Below are positions 6,379 to 16,050 of a stretch of DNA of 64,000 nt, one piece after another. Both the position numbers and the translations under genes were made by a program. The stretch's first letter is position 1, and each line of letters starts with the position of its first letter. The notes under the pieces were generated by a model that saw only the letters and a list, made by a program, of their open reading frames with translations, had not been told where the DNA came from and did not search any database. Source of the stretch: Faecalibacterium sp. UBA1819 (GTDB lineage: Bacteria; Bacillota; Clostridia; Oscillospirales; Ruminococcaceae); NCBI GenBank assembly GCA_002315015.1, contig DCEX01000029.1, positions 101,672-165,671 on the forward strand, given 5' to 3'.

Positions 6379-8772
6379 TTAACTGCGCAGAACCACGTCG
6401 ATTTCTTCGAGACTTTTCAGCACCTTGCGCACAGCGTTTTCCGCTTCCTCATCGGTGAGGGTACGGTCGGCAGCGCGCAGCACCAAGTTATAGGCAAGGC
6501 TCTTTTTGCCCTGCTCAATGTGCTCGCCCGTGTAGACATCAAACAGCGTCAGGCTTTCTAAAAGCTTTCCGGCAGCTTGTTCAATGCGCTGAGCGATTTC
6601 TGCTGCGGGAACTTCCAGCGCCGCCACCAGCGCCAAGTCGCGGGTGATGGCCGGATGCTTGGGCAGCGGCTGGAATACCGCTGTGCCGCCGCGATGGGCA
6701 AACAGCACTTCCATATCAATTTCTGCCGCTACCACGCGGGGCTTGACGTCGTAATTTTCCAGCACCACCGGATGAATTTCACCAATCACGCCCAGCTTAT
6801 CGTCGCCCAAGTAGACGTTTGCACAGCGGCCCGGGTGATACGCGCCGCCCTCGCTGTTGCGCTCAAAGCGCACATCTTTGACCCCGGCGCAGGACAGCCA
6901 CTGCTCCAAAATACCCTTCAAGGTCAAGTAGTGGTAACGCTCGCCATAAGCCGCCAATACCACCTGCTCGCGCTCGTCGGGCAGCACATCCAAACCACCC
7001 TGCGGCAAGTAGACGGTCGCATCTTCAAACACGGCGCATTCTGCCGCGCGTGCGTGATAATTGCGGGCGATATTTTCCATCACGCTGGGCAGTGCCGTCG
7101 TGCGCATGATAGACGTATCTTCGCCCAGCGGATTGGAGATAACCACCGCTTCGCGCAGCTGGCTGTGCGCGGGCAAATGAATTGCATCAAACGCTTTGCG
7201 GCTGTAAAAGCTGAACGACTCAATTTCATACAAACCATAGCCGGTCAGCGCGTCCAGCATCATCTCACGGAAGGTTTGGCGCTCAGTGGGACGCGCACAG
7301 GCAACGCCTTTTAAAATCGTAGAGGGCATTTTGTTGTAGCCCACAAAACGTGCCACTTCCTCTGCAATGTCACAATCGCGCTCCATGTCCCAGCGGAACG
7401 AGGGAACCACGACATCCTGACCGCGCATTGTAAAGCCCAGGGACTTCAAAATATCGGCCATGGCCTCGCCGCTCAGCTCCGTGCCAAGCAGACGGTTCAC
7501 CGCTTCGGGACGCAGCGGAATGACACGCTCGGAACGTGTTTTTGCGCACACATCCACAATGCCGTTGACCACGTCACCGGCATCGAGCAGCTGCACCAAT
7601 TCCAGCGCACGCTGCAAGCAGCGCAGGCACCCGTTGGGGTCAAGGCCTTTCTCATAGCGGCCGGAAGCCTCGGTGCGCATTCCCAGCTTCTTTGCCGTTG
7701 TACGCACAGAAGGTCCGTCAAACATGGCGCTTTCAAATACAATCGTTGTCGTGCTGTCATACACGCCGCTGTATTCGCCGCCCATGACACCGGCCACCGC
7801 AATGGGGCCTTTTTCGTCTGCGATGACCAGCATTTCCTCGCTGAGCGTGCGCTGTACGCCATCCAGCGTTTCAATCTGCTCGCCGCTTTTTGCGTTGCGC
7901 ACAATGATATGTCCGCCGTTGACATAGCGGTAGTCAAAGCAGTGCATCGGCTGGCCGTATTCCAGCATGACATAGTTTGTGATGTCAACCAGATTGTTGA
8001 TGGGGCGCACACCGCATTGACGCAGACGCTCACGCATCCAGCGCGGAGACGGCTTCACGCGCACATTTTCCACCACGGCTCCCGCATAGCGCAGACAAAG
8101 GTCGGTGTTCTCAATTTCCACCTTCAAGAACTCGTTCACATCGCCATGACCGGGCTTCACCTGCGGCTCGGCATCCTCAAACGGAACGCCGAAGGTGGCC
8201 GCCGTTTCACGCGCCAAGCCGCGCACAGAAAGGCAGTCGGGGCGATTGGGCGTAATTTCAAAGTCCACGGTTACATCGTCAAGGCCGAGCGCTTTTTCAA
8301 TGGGGGTACCGGTGGGGAATTGACCTTCCGGCTCGGCGGGATCCAGCACCATAATGCCGTTCTCGATGGCATTGGGGAAATCGTGAACCGTCAGCCCCAG
8401 CTCCCCAAGGCTGCACAGCATTCCGTTGGATTCCACGCCGCGCAGCTTGCCTTTGCGGATTTCTTTTCCGCCGGGAAGCAAGCTTTTGTGCAAAGCAGCG
8501 GGTACCAAATCGCCCTCTTTCAGGTTTCCGGCGCCCGTGACAATCTGCACAGGCTCTGCTTCGCCTACATCCACTTGGCAAATCAGCATGTGGTCGGAAT
8601 CCGGGTGCGGGGTCAGCGATAAAATTTTACCTACTACTACATTTTCAATCGAGTCGGCTTCGCTTTCATAGGTTTCCACCTTGCTGCCGCTCATGGTCAT
8701 GCGCTCCGCATATTCATGGGGAGTGCAGTCGATTTTGGCAAATTCCTTTGCCCAACCCAAAGGCATTTTCAT
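6379..8772 (-). CDS. pheT: Phenylalanyl-tRNA synthetase beta subunit
   Basis: This 797-residue subunit of the (alpha-beta)2 PheRS has the full bacterial layout. An EMAP-type tRNA-binding domain lies near residues 40-150, followed by the B3/B4 editing region, the B5 domain, a catalytic-like core and a C-terminal FDX-ACB anticodon-binding domain (HPAITRDLALVAAL near 710). Start ATG follows GAGGAGGAAG. It lies 22 bp after pheS in the same transcript, so it shares the T-box control. The stop codon is immediately followed by the MITE-like element. Confidence 0.97.
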   Translation of the reverse strand: MKMPLGWAKEFAKIDCTPHEYAERMTMSGSKVETYESEADSIENVVVGKILSLTPHPDSDHMLICQVDVGEAEPVQIVTGAGNLKEGDLVPAALHKSLLPGGKEIRKGKLRGVESNGMLCSLGELGLTVHDFPNAIENGIMVLDPAEPEGQFPTGTPIEKALGLDDVTVDFEITPNRPDCLSVRGLARETAATFGVPFEDAEPQVKPGHGDVNEFLKVEIENTDLCLRYAGAVVENVRVKPSPRWMRERLRQCGVRPINNLVDITNYVMLEYGQPMHCFDYRYVNGGHIIVRNAKSGEQIETLDGVQRTLSEEMLVIADEKGPIAVAGVMGGEYSGVYDSTTTIVFESAMFDGPSVRTTAKKLGMRTEASGRYEKGLDPNGCLRCLQRALELVQLLDAGDVVNGIVDVCAKTRSERVIPLRPEAVNRLLGTELSGEAMADILKSLGFTMRGQDVVVPSFRWDMERDCDIAEEVARFVGYNKMPSTILKGVACARPTERQTFREMMLDALTGYGLYEIESFSFYSRKAFDAIHLPAHSQLREAVVISNPLGEDTSIMRTTALPSVMENIARNYHARAAECAVFEDATVYLPQGGLDVLPDEREQVVLAAYGERYHYLTLKGILEQWLSCAGVKDVRFERNSEGGAYHPGRCANVYLGDDKLGVIGEIHPVVLENYDVKPRVVAAEIDMEVLFAHRGGTAVFQPLPKHPAITRDLALVAALEVPAAEIAQRIEQAAGKLLESLTLFDVYTGEHIEQGKKSLAYNLVLRAADRTLTDEEAENAVRKVLKSLEEIDVVLRS

Positions 8773-8794
8773 GACAAATCTTCCTCCTCAATCC

Positions 8795-9814
8795 TTAAAA
8801 CTGCTTCAAGAAGCGCAAATCGTTTTCATACAGCAAACGCATATCGTCAATGCCATAGCGCATCATGACAATGCGCTCCAGGCCCACGCCGAATGCAAAG
8901 CCGGAATATTTTTCGGGGTCGATGCCGCAGTTTTCCAGCACCTTCGGGTGTACCATGCCGCAGCCCAAAATCTCAATCCAGCCTTCACCTTTGCACAGGC
9001 TGCATCCTTTGCCGCCGCACTTAAAGCAGCTCATATCCATTTCGGCGGAAGGCTCGGTATACGGGAAGTGGTGCGGACGGAAACGCACGCGCGTTCCCTC
9101 GCCGTACAGCTTTTTAATAAACATTTCCAGTGTGCCCTTCAAATCGCTGAAAGTCACGTTTTCGTCTACCACAAGACCCTCAATCTGATGGAAAATCGGG
9201 CTGTGGGTCGCGTCCACTGCGTCGGAACGATACACGCGGCCCGGGCAGATGATGCGGATGGGAGGCTTTGTTTTTTCCATCGTGCGAATCTGCATCGGGC
9301 TGGTTTGCGTGCGCAGCAGCACGTTTTCCGTGATGTAGAACGTGTCCTGCGTATCGCGTGCCGGGTGGCTTTTCGGCATGTTCAGCATTTCAAAATTGTA
9401 GTGGTCCAGCTCCACCTCGGGGCCGCTGACGACGTCAAAGCCCATGCCGAGGAAGATTTCTTTCAGCTCACGCAGCACCTTTTCAAACGGATGGCGCTTT
9501 CCCTGCACGGGGCGCTCGCCCGGCAGCGTTACGTCCATCGTTTCCTCCAACAGACGCTGCTGAAGCTGTGCCTCTTGCAGCTCCTTGGTGCGGGCAGTGA
9601 TGTCCTGCGTAATCGCCTCACGCACTTCATTTGCCAGCGCACCCACAACGGGACGCTCCTCAGCGGAGAGCTTGCCCATCTGCTTCAAAATAGCGGTCAG
9701 CTCGCCTTTTTTACCCAAAAAGCGCACACGAAGCTCCTCCACCTGTGCGACACTCTGCGCACCGGCGATGAGCTCGTCGGCGCTTTGCCGAATTTGCTCC
9801 AATGCCTGTTTCAC
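8795..9814 (-). CDS. pheS: Phenylalanyl-tRNA synthetase alpha subunit
   Basis: This 339-residue catalytic subunit charges tRNA-Phe. An N-terminal coiled-coil (about 1-85) binds tRNA. The class II core shows motif 2 [11 protein letters not shown], a [17 protein letters not shown] cysteine cluster usual in Firmicutes PheS, and motif 3 [18 protein letters not shown]. Length is normal. It is the first gene after the T-box leader, so expression should rise when uncharged tRNA-Phe accumulates. Confidence 0.97.
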   Translation of the reverse strand: MKQALEQIRQSADELIAGAQSVAQVEELRVRFLGKKGELTAILKQMGKLSAEERPVVGALANEVREAITQDITARTKELQEAQLQQRLLEETMDVTLPGERPVQGKRHPFEKVLRELKEIFLGMGFDVVSGPEVELDHYNFEMLNMPKSHPARDTQDTFYITENVLLRTQTSPMQIRTMEKTKPPIRIICPGRVYRSDAVDATHSPIFHQIEGLVVDENVTFSDLKGTLEMFIKKLYGEGTRVRFRPHHFPYTEPSAEMDMSCFKCGGKGCSLCKGEGWIEILGCGMVHPKVLENCGIDPEKYSGFAFGVGLERIVMMRYGIDDMRLLYENDLRFLKQF

Positions 9815-9841
9815 ATTCGTTCTCTCCTTTGTTGATTCATT

Positions 9842-10117
9842 CGGGGACGAAAAAAGGCTTCGCCCCTAACAGTCAGGGACGAAGCCGAAAAAAGCTCCGC
9901 GGTACCACCCGGATTTTTGCCTTCGTACAATGTACAAGAGCAAACACTCTTTTGCCCGATAACGGCGGCGTGCCGTTTTTGCCTACTGCCAACGGGTTCA
10001 GCAAAACCGCTCAAAAGTGAACTTCCGCACACTGCCGTTTTTGCAAGCCCTTTCAGCCATGGGGCTTTTCTCTGTTGCACAAGGCCGGTGCGCGTACTCT
10101 CTTTGTCATCGCGTTTC
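9842..10117 (-). promoter_or_regulatory. T-box leader (tRNA-Phe responsive) of pheST
   Basis: The 346 bp upstream of pheS hold no gene but a complete T-box. The conserved box GGGTGGTACCGCGG is read on the minus strand at 9910-9897. A terminator hairpin follows (arms 9886-9875 and 9867-9856, 12 bp with one G-U), then T6 at 9855-9850. A TTC triplet at 10021-10019 in GGAAGTTCAC is a plausible phenylalanine specifier followed by a purine. Uncharged tRNA-Phe should stabilise the antiterminator and allow pheST expression. The specifier choice is an inference from position; the T-box itself is clear. Confidence 0.93.
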
Positions 10118-10123
10118 CTTGAT

Positions 10124-10152
10124 ATTATACAACACGTTCCCGCCCTTTGCAA
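10124..10152 (-). promoter_or_regulatory. Sigma-A promoter of the pheST T-box transcript
   Basis: TTGCAA (10152-10147), 17-nt spacer, perfect TATAAT (10129-10124). Transcription would start near 10117, at the 5' edge of the T-box structure. Confidence 0.8.
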
Positions 10153-10160
10153 GCAAAAAT

Positions 10161-11228
10161 TCACTTAGAAAGCCCCATCAGCTCACGCCACGGGCTTTGT
10201 GTGCAAAGCTTGCGGCGCAGCGGCGGCGACGGCATCCGTCCGGCCGGCATGTTGAAAAACTCCTCAAAATCCACCCACTTTGCCGTGTCGGTTTCACCCG
10301 GCTGAAACAGCATTGCTTCCAAGGGAATTTTCTTAACCGCCAAATAATTGTCGTGATGGCAGGTACCCACCGTCGTTCCGCCGATATAGTGCAGCTCACA
10401 TTCATCCAGCGCAATGCCCGTCTCCTCGCACAGCTCGCGCTGAGCGGCGCGCAGACTGGTTTCTCCTGATAACACCGCCCCGCCGGGACACTCCCACGGG
10501 CTGATGCCGGGGTGCTTTTTCTTTGCGCTGTGTACCAAAAGGATGTGGCCTTCGCCGTCTGTTACCACTACGCGAACGCCCACATGAAACGCACCTTCGG
10601 GCAAGCGAACGCGGCGCAGCACTGTGCGGTGCAGCGGACGGCGCTGCTCGTCGAGCAGGTCCCACGCTTCACTGGCGCCGGGCTGTCCGGTCACACGCAT
10701 CCATTCGCGGCGGCTGATGGCATAAATATCGTGAGGCATATCCATGCCGTAGTAATGCTTTACCATAGAGCCCACGCACTGCATTCCGTTGCGCACGGCC
10801 ACCATGCGCGATGCACGGTTGGTGTTGCGGATGACGGAATAAACATTTTCCACAGGCATATGCTCAAATGCCCAGTCGCGGCAAGCTTTGGCCGCCTGTG
10901 AAGCCAGCCCACGCCCCCACGCGCCGCGCTTAAACAAGTAGCCTACTTCTACCACCGGATTTTCTTGGCCGATTTCCTGCCAAGTGAGGCCGCACTGGCC
11001 AATCATCTGCCCGGTTTCCTTGCGGCACACCGCCATCAATCCCATGCCGCGCTGGCTGTAACGCTCTTGCTGACGCGCCAGCCAATCAAGCACCTCCTGT
11101 TCCGAAAAAGCGTGCTCGTAGGCCGTCATGGTCACCTCGTCCTGCAAAATTTCACGCAGGTCGGGAAGGTCCTTATCCGTGAGGGGACGCAGAAAAAGAC
11201 TCTTTGTTTTTAAACAAAAATCGCTCAT
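10161..11228 (-). CDS. GNAT acetyltransferase-NUDIX hydrolase fusion protein
   Basis: The 355-residue product joins two enzymes. Residues about 5-178 form a RimJ/RimL-type GNAT domain with the acetyl-CoA motif RGAWGRGLASQAA (101-113). Residues about 185-355 form a NUDIX domain with a perfect box: Gly250, Glu256, Arg264-Glu265, Glu268-Glu269 and Gly271. The segment before it (AWDLLDEQRRPLHRT) resembles the N-terminus of Idi/YfcD-like NUDIX proteins. The ATG at 11228 follows GAGGAGAG; the open frame to 11348 has no support. Substrates of both halves are unknown. It has no obvious operon partner; pheST downstream has its own promoter. Confidence 0.87.
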   Translation of the reverse strand: MSDFCLKTKSLFLRPLTDKDLPDLREILQDEVTMTAYEHAFSEQEVLDWLARQQERYSQRGMGLMAVCRKETGQMIGQCGLTWQEIGQENPVVEVGYLFKRGAWGRGLASQAAKACRDWAFEHMPVENVYSVIRNTNRASRMVAVRNGMQCVGSMVKHYYGMDMPHDIYAISRREWMRVTGQPGASEAWDLLDEQRRPLHRTVLRRVRLPEGAFHVGVRVVVTDGEGHILLVHSAKKKHPGISPWECPGGAVLSGETSLRAAQRELCEETGIALDECELHYIGGTTVGTCHHDNYLAVKKIPLEAMLFQPGETDTAKWVDFEEFFNMPAGRMPSPPLRRKLCTQSPWRELMGLSK

Positions 11229-11310
11229 ATCTCTCCTCATGTTCAAACATGCCAAACACACACCGCCGCTGATTTGGCTCCCAGCGGTGCGCTGCTTTTT
11301 TCGGGACACA

Positions 11311-11345
11311 AAAGGAGCCGATGTCTGAGCGACACCGGCTCCTTT
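11311..11345 (-). terminator. Hairpin terminator after the CD1247-domain gene
   Basis: A 15-bp stem with one mismatch (arms 11311-11325 and 11331-11345, loop TGAGC) lies 24 bp past the stop of the gene at 11370. On the minus strand the stem ends CTCCTTTTG, a short U run, so termination may be partial. Confidence 0.6.
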
Positions 11346-11369
11346 CATCTCTCTTGCTTGATTGTAAGA

Positions 11370-11819
11370 TTACTCGTCATCCTCCGAGCAACCGCAGCTG
11401 CATCCTTCGCAGCCGTCCTCATCCTCGCTTTCAAAATCCACTTCAAAGCTGGTGCCGCAGTTCGGGCAGGCCAGATTTTCATCCGACAGCATTTCCTCGT
11501 CTACGCAGATGACTTCACCGCACTTGGGGCATGTAATTTCGTACAAACCATCCTCAAACAGCTCGTCCTCATCCAGCTCCTCTTCCTCGTCTTCGTCGAG
11601 GTCATACAGGTAGTCTTCCACTTCCTCCAGGTCGGTGCCGATTACGTCCACAGCGGTGTAAAGCTCTTCTAGATCGCCGGACATCACCGTTACTTCGTCC
11701 GCCATTTCGTCCAGCAGCTCTACCACAGCCGCCATGAGTTTGCCCTCCTGCGTTGTGGTGTCATACTGCATACCTTCCATCAAGCCTTTGATATACGATA
11801 CTTTTTCTTTGAGTTGCAT
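11370..11819 (-). CDS. CD1247-type N-terminal domain protein with C-terminal zinc ribbon
   Basis: Residues 1-55 (MQLKEKVSYIKGLMEGM onward) match the CD1247 N-terminal helical domain found in Clostridia. A very acidic Asp/Glu/Leu helix follows. Then comes a four-cysteine zinc ribbon, CPKC and CPNC about 25 residues apart, and a tail with CEGCSCGC. The product is about 149 aa, soluble and of unknown function. The ATG at 11819 follows GGGAGG. It lies upstream of the GNAT-NUDIX gene with a terminator between, and downstream of efp. The Cys-rich end (four Cys in eight residues) could bind a second metal. Confidence 0.85.
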   Translation of the reverse strand: MQLKEKVSYIKGLMEGMQYDTTTQEGKLMAAVVELLDEMADEVTVMSGDLEELYTAVDVIGTDLEEVEDYLYDLDEDEEEELDEDELFEDGLYEITCPKCGEVICVDEEMLSDENLACPNCGTSFEVDFESEDEDGCEGCSCGCSEDDE

Positions 11820-11899
11820 ACGATTTTGCCTCCCTTGCATCAAAAAAGATTAAAAACAGGGGACAAGGCGATCAACGCCCCGCCCCCTGGCTTTGCTGT

Positions 11900-12457
11900 T
11901 TAAGCGCGCTCCATATACTCGCCGGTGCGGGTATCAATGCGAATCATATCGCCCTCGTTGATAAACAACGGCACACGAATCTCCGCGCCGGTTTCCAAAG
12001 TAGCGGGCTTCAAGGTGTTGGTTGCAGTGTTGCCCTTCACGCCCGGCTCGGTTTTGGTAACCTCCAAAGTGACAAAGTTGGGCGCTTCCACGCCGAACAC
12101 CTTGCCCTTATAGGACAGCACCTTGCAAACCTCGTTTTCCTTCACGAACTTAAAGGCATCGCCCAGCTCGCTCTCGTTCAAAGGAATTTGCTCGTAGGTT
12201 TCATTGTCCATGAAGTAATACAAGCCGCCATCCTCATAGCTGTATGTCATCTCACGGCGCTCGATAAAAGCGGTGGGGAACTTCGCGGTGGGGTTGTACG
12301 TTTTTTCCACGACGCTGCCCGTGATAACGTTACGAATCTTCGTGCGCACAAAGGCTGCGCCTTTTCCCGGCTTTACATGTTGAAACTCAACGATTTGATA
12401 AACGTTGCCATCCTCCTCAAATGTAATACCGTTGCGGAAATCTCCAGCAGATACCAT
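11900..12457 (-). CDS. efp: Translation elongation factor P
   Basis: EF-P (185 aa) rescues ribosomes stalled on polyproline. The three beta-barrel domains are present. Domain I carries the conserved loop KPGKGAAF whose lysine (about residue 32) is the modification site in other bacteria. The start ATG at 12457 follows GGAGG with 8-nt spacing and gives the standard N-terminus [10 protein letters not shown]. It has its own strong promoter. Confidence 0.96.
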   Translation of the reverse strand: MVSAGDFRNGITFEEDGNVYQIVEFQHVKPGKGAAFVRTKIRNVITGSVVEKTYNPTAKFPTAFIERREMTYSYEDGGLYYFMDNETYEQIPLNESELGDAFKFVKENEVCKVLSYKGKVFGVEAPNFVTLEVTKTEPGVKGNTATNTLKPATLETGAEIRVPLFINEGDMIRIDTRTGEYMERA

Positions 12458-12515
12458 AAAACATCCTCCAATGAATCTTTGTCGGCGCAAAAGCGCCTGG
12501 TTGTTTACTTTCTCT

Positions 12516-12544
12516 ATTGTACAGGATAGCCCGCCATTTTGCAA
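12516..12544 (-). promoter_or_regulatory. Sigma-A promoter of efp
   Basis: TTGCAA (12544-12539), 17-nt spacer, TACAAT (12521-12516). The short leader contains a small hairpin GGCGC-TTTT-GCGCC at about 12484-12497 before the ribosome binding site. Confidence 0.72.
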
Positions 12545-12591
12545 GCTTTTCCTGGCAATTTACCGTTTTCTTTCCAAGGCGGGCCGGCTTT

Positions 12592-13098
12592 TTACAGCAG
12601 CTTGCCGCCCTTTTTATAATACTTTTTTAAAATGGGTGCTTCCAGCGCACGTTTGAAACGCAGGCTCCACGTTTCGTCGCGGTACATGGGCTGCACCAAA
12701 AGCATGGTGATGCCGTAGAGGTTTGCCCCCAGCGCATCGGTAAAAATCTGGTCGCCCACAAGCGCTACCTTCCCCTTGTGTGCGCCAATGCGCTTGCGTG
12801 CGCGCGCCAGCCCCAGCGGGGAAGGCTTGCAGCAAAACGCGCAGTGCTCCAGCCCAATTCGTTTGGCAAATGGGGCGACACGCTTTTCAAAGTTATTTGA
12901 TGCAATCACCAGCCCGATGCCAGCCTGTTTCATCGTTTCAATCCACTCGGCGACTTTTTCGGGCAAGATTTGGCTGCCGTGCCCAGTCAAGGTGTTGTCC
13001 ACATCCAAAATCAGGGCGGTAATACCGTTTTGTTTTAAGTATTCGGGGGTGATATATTCTACCCCACGGAAAATCGCAGTAGGCTGAAACAGCGGCAT
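12592..13098 (-). CDS. yqeG: YqeG family HAD-IIIA phosphatase
   Basis: The product (168 aa) is a HAD-superfamily phosphatase. Motif I is LDVDNTLTGH (Asp32, Asp34), the motif III lysine is in CCKPSPLG, and motif IV is VGDQIFTDALGAN. YqeG proteins are related to phosphatidylglycerol-phosphate phosphatases; the natural substrate in this organism is not known. The ATG at 13098 follows GGAGGG, and the 65-codon extension upstream lacks support. It lies 37 bp after the rpsU terminator, so it needs read-through or its own promoter. Confidence 0.9.
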   Translation of the reverse strand: MPLFQPTAIFRGVEYITPEYLKQNGITALILDVDNTLTGHGSQILPEKVAEWIETMKQAGIGLVIASNNFEKRVAPFAKRIGLEHCAFCCKPSPLGLARARKRIGAHKGKVALVGDQIFTDALGANLYGITMLLVQPMYRDETWSLRFKRALEAPILKKYYKKGGKLL

Positions 13099-13135
13099 AC
13101 AGCGCCCTCCTTTTTTGTGTATCGACAAACGAAAA

Positions 13136-13161
13136 GCGGGCCTTTTAAAATAAAGGCCCGC
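13136..13161 (-). terminator. Terminator after rpsU
   Basis: A perfect 10-bp stem (arms 13136-13145 and 13152-13161, GCGGGCCTTT) is followed on the minus strand by TTTTC. It separates rpsU from yqeG. Confidence 0.8.
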
Positions 13162-13195
13162 CGTGAGTACTTGCAGCGCAAGCACTGTCCGCAAC

Positions 13196-13372
13196 TTATT
13201 TATATTTCCGTTTGCGGGCAGCTTCAGACTTCTTTTTGCGTCTGACAGAGGGTTTCTCATAAGCTTCGCGCTTACGCACCTCAGCGAGCACACCGGCGCG
13301 CGCGGTAGAACGCTTAAAACGACGCAGTGCGCTTTCCAGCGACTCGCCCTCTTTTACTCGAATTTCCGACAT
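13196..13372 (-). CDS. rpsU: 30S ribosomal protein S21
   Basis: S21 (58 aa) is a basic protein near the 30S platform. The sequence has the family opening [20 protein letters not shown] and the Lys/Arg-rich tail. The ATG at 13372 follows GGAGGG with 6-nt spacing. It forms a single-gene unit with its own promoter and terminator. Confidence 0.97.
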   Translation of the reverse strand: MSEIRVKEGESLESALRRFKRSTARAGVLAEVRKREAYEKPSVRRKKKSEAARKRKYK

Positions 13373-13439
13373 CTTTGTCCCTCCCTTGACCACTAGTCTA
13401 GGAAGTCCGTCCCGCTTACGCGGAAAACTGACTTTCTAC

Positions 13440-13469
13440 ATTATACAATGCTACTATCCCGGCTGTCAA
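13440..13469 (-). promoter_or_regulatory. Sigma-A promoter of rpsU
   Basis: Perfect TTGACA (13469-13464), 18-nt spacer, perfect TATAAT (13445-13440). The leader contains a hairpin capped by CCGC-GTAA-GCGG (near 13411-13422), about 40 nt before the start codon. Confidence 0.85.
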
Positions 13470-13521
13470 GCATGATTCTTTGATTTTAACACGGTTTTTC
13501 ATGATTTCTTTTTTAAATTGC

Positions 13522-13559
13522 AAAACAGCGCATAAAAATTTGCTTTTATGCGCTGTTTT
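13522..13559 (-). terminator. Terminator after leuS
   Basis: A perfect 16-bp stem, AAAACAGCGCATAAAA (13522-13537) with its complement at 13544-13559, lies 25 bp past the leuS stop. It can act in both directions. Confidence 0.85.
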
Positions 13560-13584
13560 CACTCAAGCAATTTTGAAAAAGGAA

Positions 13585-15990
13585 TCAGCGAACCGCCAAA
13601 TTCACCAATTTACCGGGCACAAAAATTTCCTTTACCAGGGTTTTGCCCTCCAGCAAAGCTGCTACGGCACTGTGCTCTTTTGCCAAACGCAAAGCGTCCT
13701 CTTTGGAAATATCGGCGCTTACTTCCAGCTTCGCACGCACTTTACCATTCACCTGCACGACAAGCTCAACGGTTTTGTCCACACATTTTTCCGGGTCGAA
13801 TACCGGCCACTGGGTATGAGCAATCTGACCTTCAAAGCCCTGCTGCTGCCAAATTTCCTCGGTGATGTGCGGTGCAAACGGGTTGAGCAATGTCACCAAG
13901 GTTTTCAGCTCGCCGCGGGTCACGCTCTTTTTATCATAAAATTCGTTGATGAGGCTCATCATGGCCGCAATAGCGGTGTTCAGCTTGAGCGCGTCAATGT
14001 CCTCCGTCACCTTTTTCATAGTGCGGTGCATCACGCCTTCCAGCTCTTTGGAATACTCCATGCTGTCTGTCAGCATTTCCTGCAAATTCCACACGCGATC
14101 CAAAAAGCGCTTACAGCCCTTGACGGAAGCAGTGTTCCACGGTGCGGCCTTCTCAAAGTCACCGATGAACATTTCGTACAAACGCATGGTGTCTGCGCCA
14201 AACTCATTTACCACGTCATCCGGGTTCACGACATTGCCGCGGCTCTTGGACATTTTCTCGCCGTTCTCGCCCAAAATCATGCCGTGGCTGGTGCGCTTTT
14301 TGTACGGCTCACTAAACGGCACCACGCCGATATCGTACAGGAACTTATTCCAGAAGCGGCTGTACAGCAGGTGCAGCGTAGTGTGCTCCATGCCGCCGTT
14401 GTACCAGTCAATCGGGCCCCAGTACTTTGCAGCTTCGGGGCTGACAAGCGCCTCGCTGTTGTTCGGGTCCATATAACGCAGGAAATACCACGAAGAACCG
14501 GCCCACTGCGGCATGGTGTCGGTCTCGCGCTTTGCGGGGCCGCCGCAGCACGGACAAGTGGTGTTCACCCAATCGGTCAAACGTGCTAAGGGGCTTTCGC
14601 CGCCTTCGCCCGGCTCGAAATCGGTAATTTCCGGCAGACGCAGGGGAAGTTCTTCCTCGGAGAGCGGCTGCCAGCCGCATTTTTCACAGTAAACCATGGG
14701 AATGGGCTCGCCCCAATAGCGCTGACGGCTGAACACCCAGTCTCGCAGCTTGAAATTGGTTTTCGGCGTACCCAAGCCTTTTTCCTCTAAGTAGGCAATA
14801 ATGGCTTTCTTGGCTTCCTCCACACTCATGCCGTCCAAGAAACCGCTGTTGACCATCACGCCGGTGGCACAATCGGTGAAGGCTGCTTCTTCCACATTGC
14901 CGCCTTTAACCACTTCAATGATGGGGCAGCCGAACTTCTTGGCAAACTCCCAGTCGCGCTCGTCGTGAGCAGGCACGGCCATAATAGCGCCGGTGCCGTA
15001 GCTGATCAAAACGTAATCGGAAAGGAAAATGGGAATTTCTTTTCCGTTCACGGGGTTCACAGCACGCACGCCTTCCAGCATCACGCCCGTTTTCTCCTTG
15101 GCCAGCTCGGTGCGCTCAAAGTCGCTCTTTTTGGCGGCTTGGTCCTGATAAGCACGCACCGCGTCTAAGTTACTGATTTTATCCGCCCATTTCTCAATGA
15201 ACGGATGCTCCGGGCTCATTACCATGTACGTTGCACCAAACAGCGTGTCGGGGCGCGTGGTGTAGATGGTGAGGATATCACCCGCGGTTGTTTCAAAGTT
15301 TACTTCCGCACCGTGGCTTCTGCCAATCCAGTTTTTCTGCTGGGTGACGACGCGGTCAATAAAGTCCAGCCCGTCCAAATCGTCAATCAAACGGTCGGCA
15401 TAAGCGGTAATTTTCAGCATCCACTGGCTTTTCACCTTGTGCACCACTTCGCTGCCGCAGCGCTCACAGGCGCCGTTCACCACTTCTTCGTTTGCCAGAA
15501 CCACCTTGCAGCCGGTGCACCAGTTAACGCTCATCTCTTTTTTATAAGCCAAACCTTTTTTGTACAGCTGCAAGAAAATCCACTGCGTCCACTTGTAATA
15601 ATTGGGGTCGGTGGTGTTCACCTCACGGTCCCAGTCGAACGACAGACCCAGCATTTTTAGCTGGTTTTTAAAGCGAGCCACATTATTTTTCGTGACAATT
15701 TCGGGATGAATGTGATTTTTCATCGCGTAGTTTTCCGTGGGCAGACCGAACGCATCCCAGCCCATGGGATACAGCACGTTATAGCCCTGCAAACGTTTTT
15801 TGCGCGCGATGATATCCAGCGCGGTATACGGACGGGGGTGACCCACATGCAAGCCCTGTCCAGACGGATAAGGAAACTCTACCAGCGCGTAATATTTCGG
15901 CAGGGTATAGTCCTGCTTTGCCGCAAAGGTGTGTTCCTTTTCCCACACATCCTGCCATTTTTTCTCGATTGCTTTAAAATCGTACTTCAC
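13585..15990 (-). CDS. leuS: Leucyl-tRNA synthetase
   Basis: This 801-residue class I synthetase has the HIGH-type motif HVGHPR near residue 48, paired zinc-binding cysteines (CTGC/CERC and CEKC/CPCC), the CP1 editing domain with [12 protein letters not shown], and [10 protein letters not shown]. The start is GTG with GGAG 9 nt upstream. No T-box was found in the short gap to rsfS, so unlike pheST it does not appear to be controlled by its own tRNA through such a leader. It is the last gene of the rdgB-to-leuS cluster. Confidence 0.96.
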   Translation of the reverse strand: MKYDFKAIEKKWQDVWEKEHTFAAKQDYTLPKYYALVEFPYPSGQGLHVGHPRPYTALDIIARKKRLQGYNVLYPMGWDAFGLPTENYAMKNHIHPEIVTKNNVARFKNQLKMLGLSFDWDREVNTTDPNYYKWTQWIFLQLYKKGLAYKKEMSVNWCTGCKVVLANEEVVNGACERCGSEVVHKVKSQWMLKITAYADRLIDDLDGLDFIDRVVTQQKNWIGRSHGAEVNFETTAGDILTIYTTRPDTLFGATYMVMSPEHPFIEKWADKISNLDAVRAYQDQAAKKSDFERTELAKEKTGVMLEGVRAVNPVNGKEIPIFLSDYVLISYGTGAIMAVPAHDERDWEFAKKFGCPIIEVVKGGNVEEAAFTDCATGVMVNSGFLDGMSVEEAKKAIIAYLEEKGLGTPKTNFKLRDWVFSRQRYWGEPIPMVYCEKCGWQPLSEEELPLRLPEITDFEPGEGGESPLARLTDWVNTTCPCCGGPAKRETDTMPQWAGSSWYFLRYMDPNNSEALVSPEAAKYWGPIDWYNGGMEHTTLHLLYSRFWNKFLYDIGVVPFSEPYKKRTSHGMILGENGEKMSKSRGNVVNPDDVVNEFGADTMRLYEMFIGDFEKAAPWNTASVKGCKRFLDRVWNLQEMLTDSMEYSKELEGVMHRTMKKVTEDIDALKLNTAIAAMMSLINEFYDKKSVTRGELKTLVTLLNPFAPHITEEIWQQQGFEGQIAHTQWPVFDPEKCVDKTVELVVQVNGKVRAKLEVSADISKEDALRLAKEHSAVAALLEGKTLVKEIFVPGKLVNLAVR

Positions 15991-16017
15991 ACTCTCTCAC
16001 TCCAACTTTTTTAAGAT

Positions 16018-16046
16018 AGCCGGTTTGCCTAGAAGGCGAACCGGCT
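16018..16046 (-). terminator. Stem-loop between rsfS and leuS
   Basis: Arms 16018-16029 and 16035-16046 (AGCCGGTT/AACCGGCT core) form a strong stem with a small internal mismatch. On the minus strand no U run follows (ATCTTAAAAAAG). It may be a weak terminator or an mRNA processing or stability element ahead of leuS. Confidence 0.4.
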
Positions 16047-16050
16047 GGAT

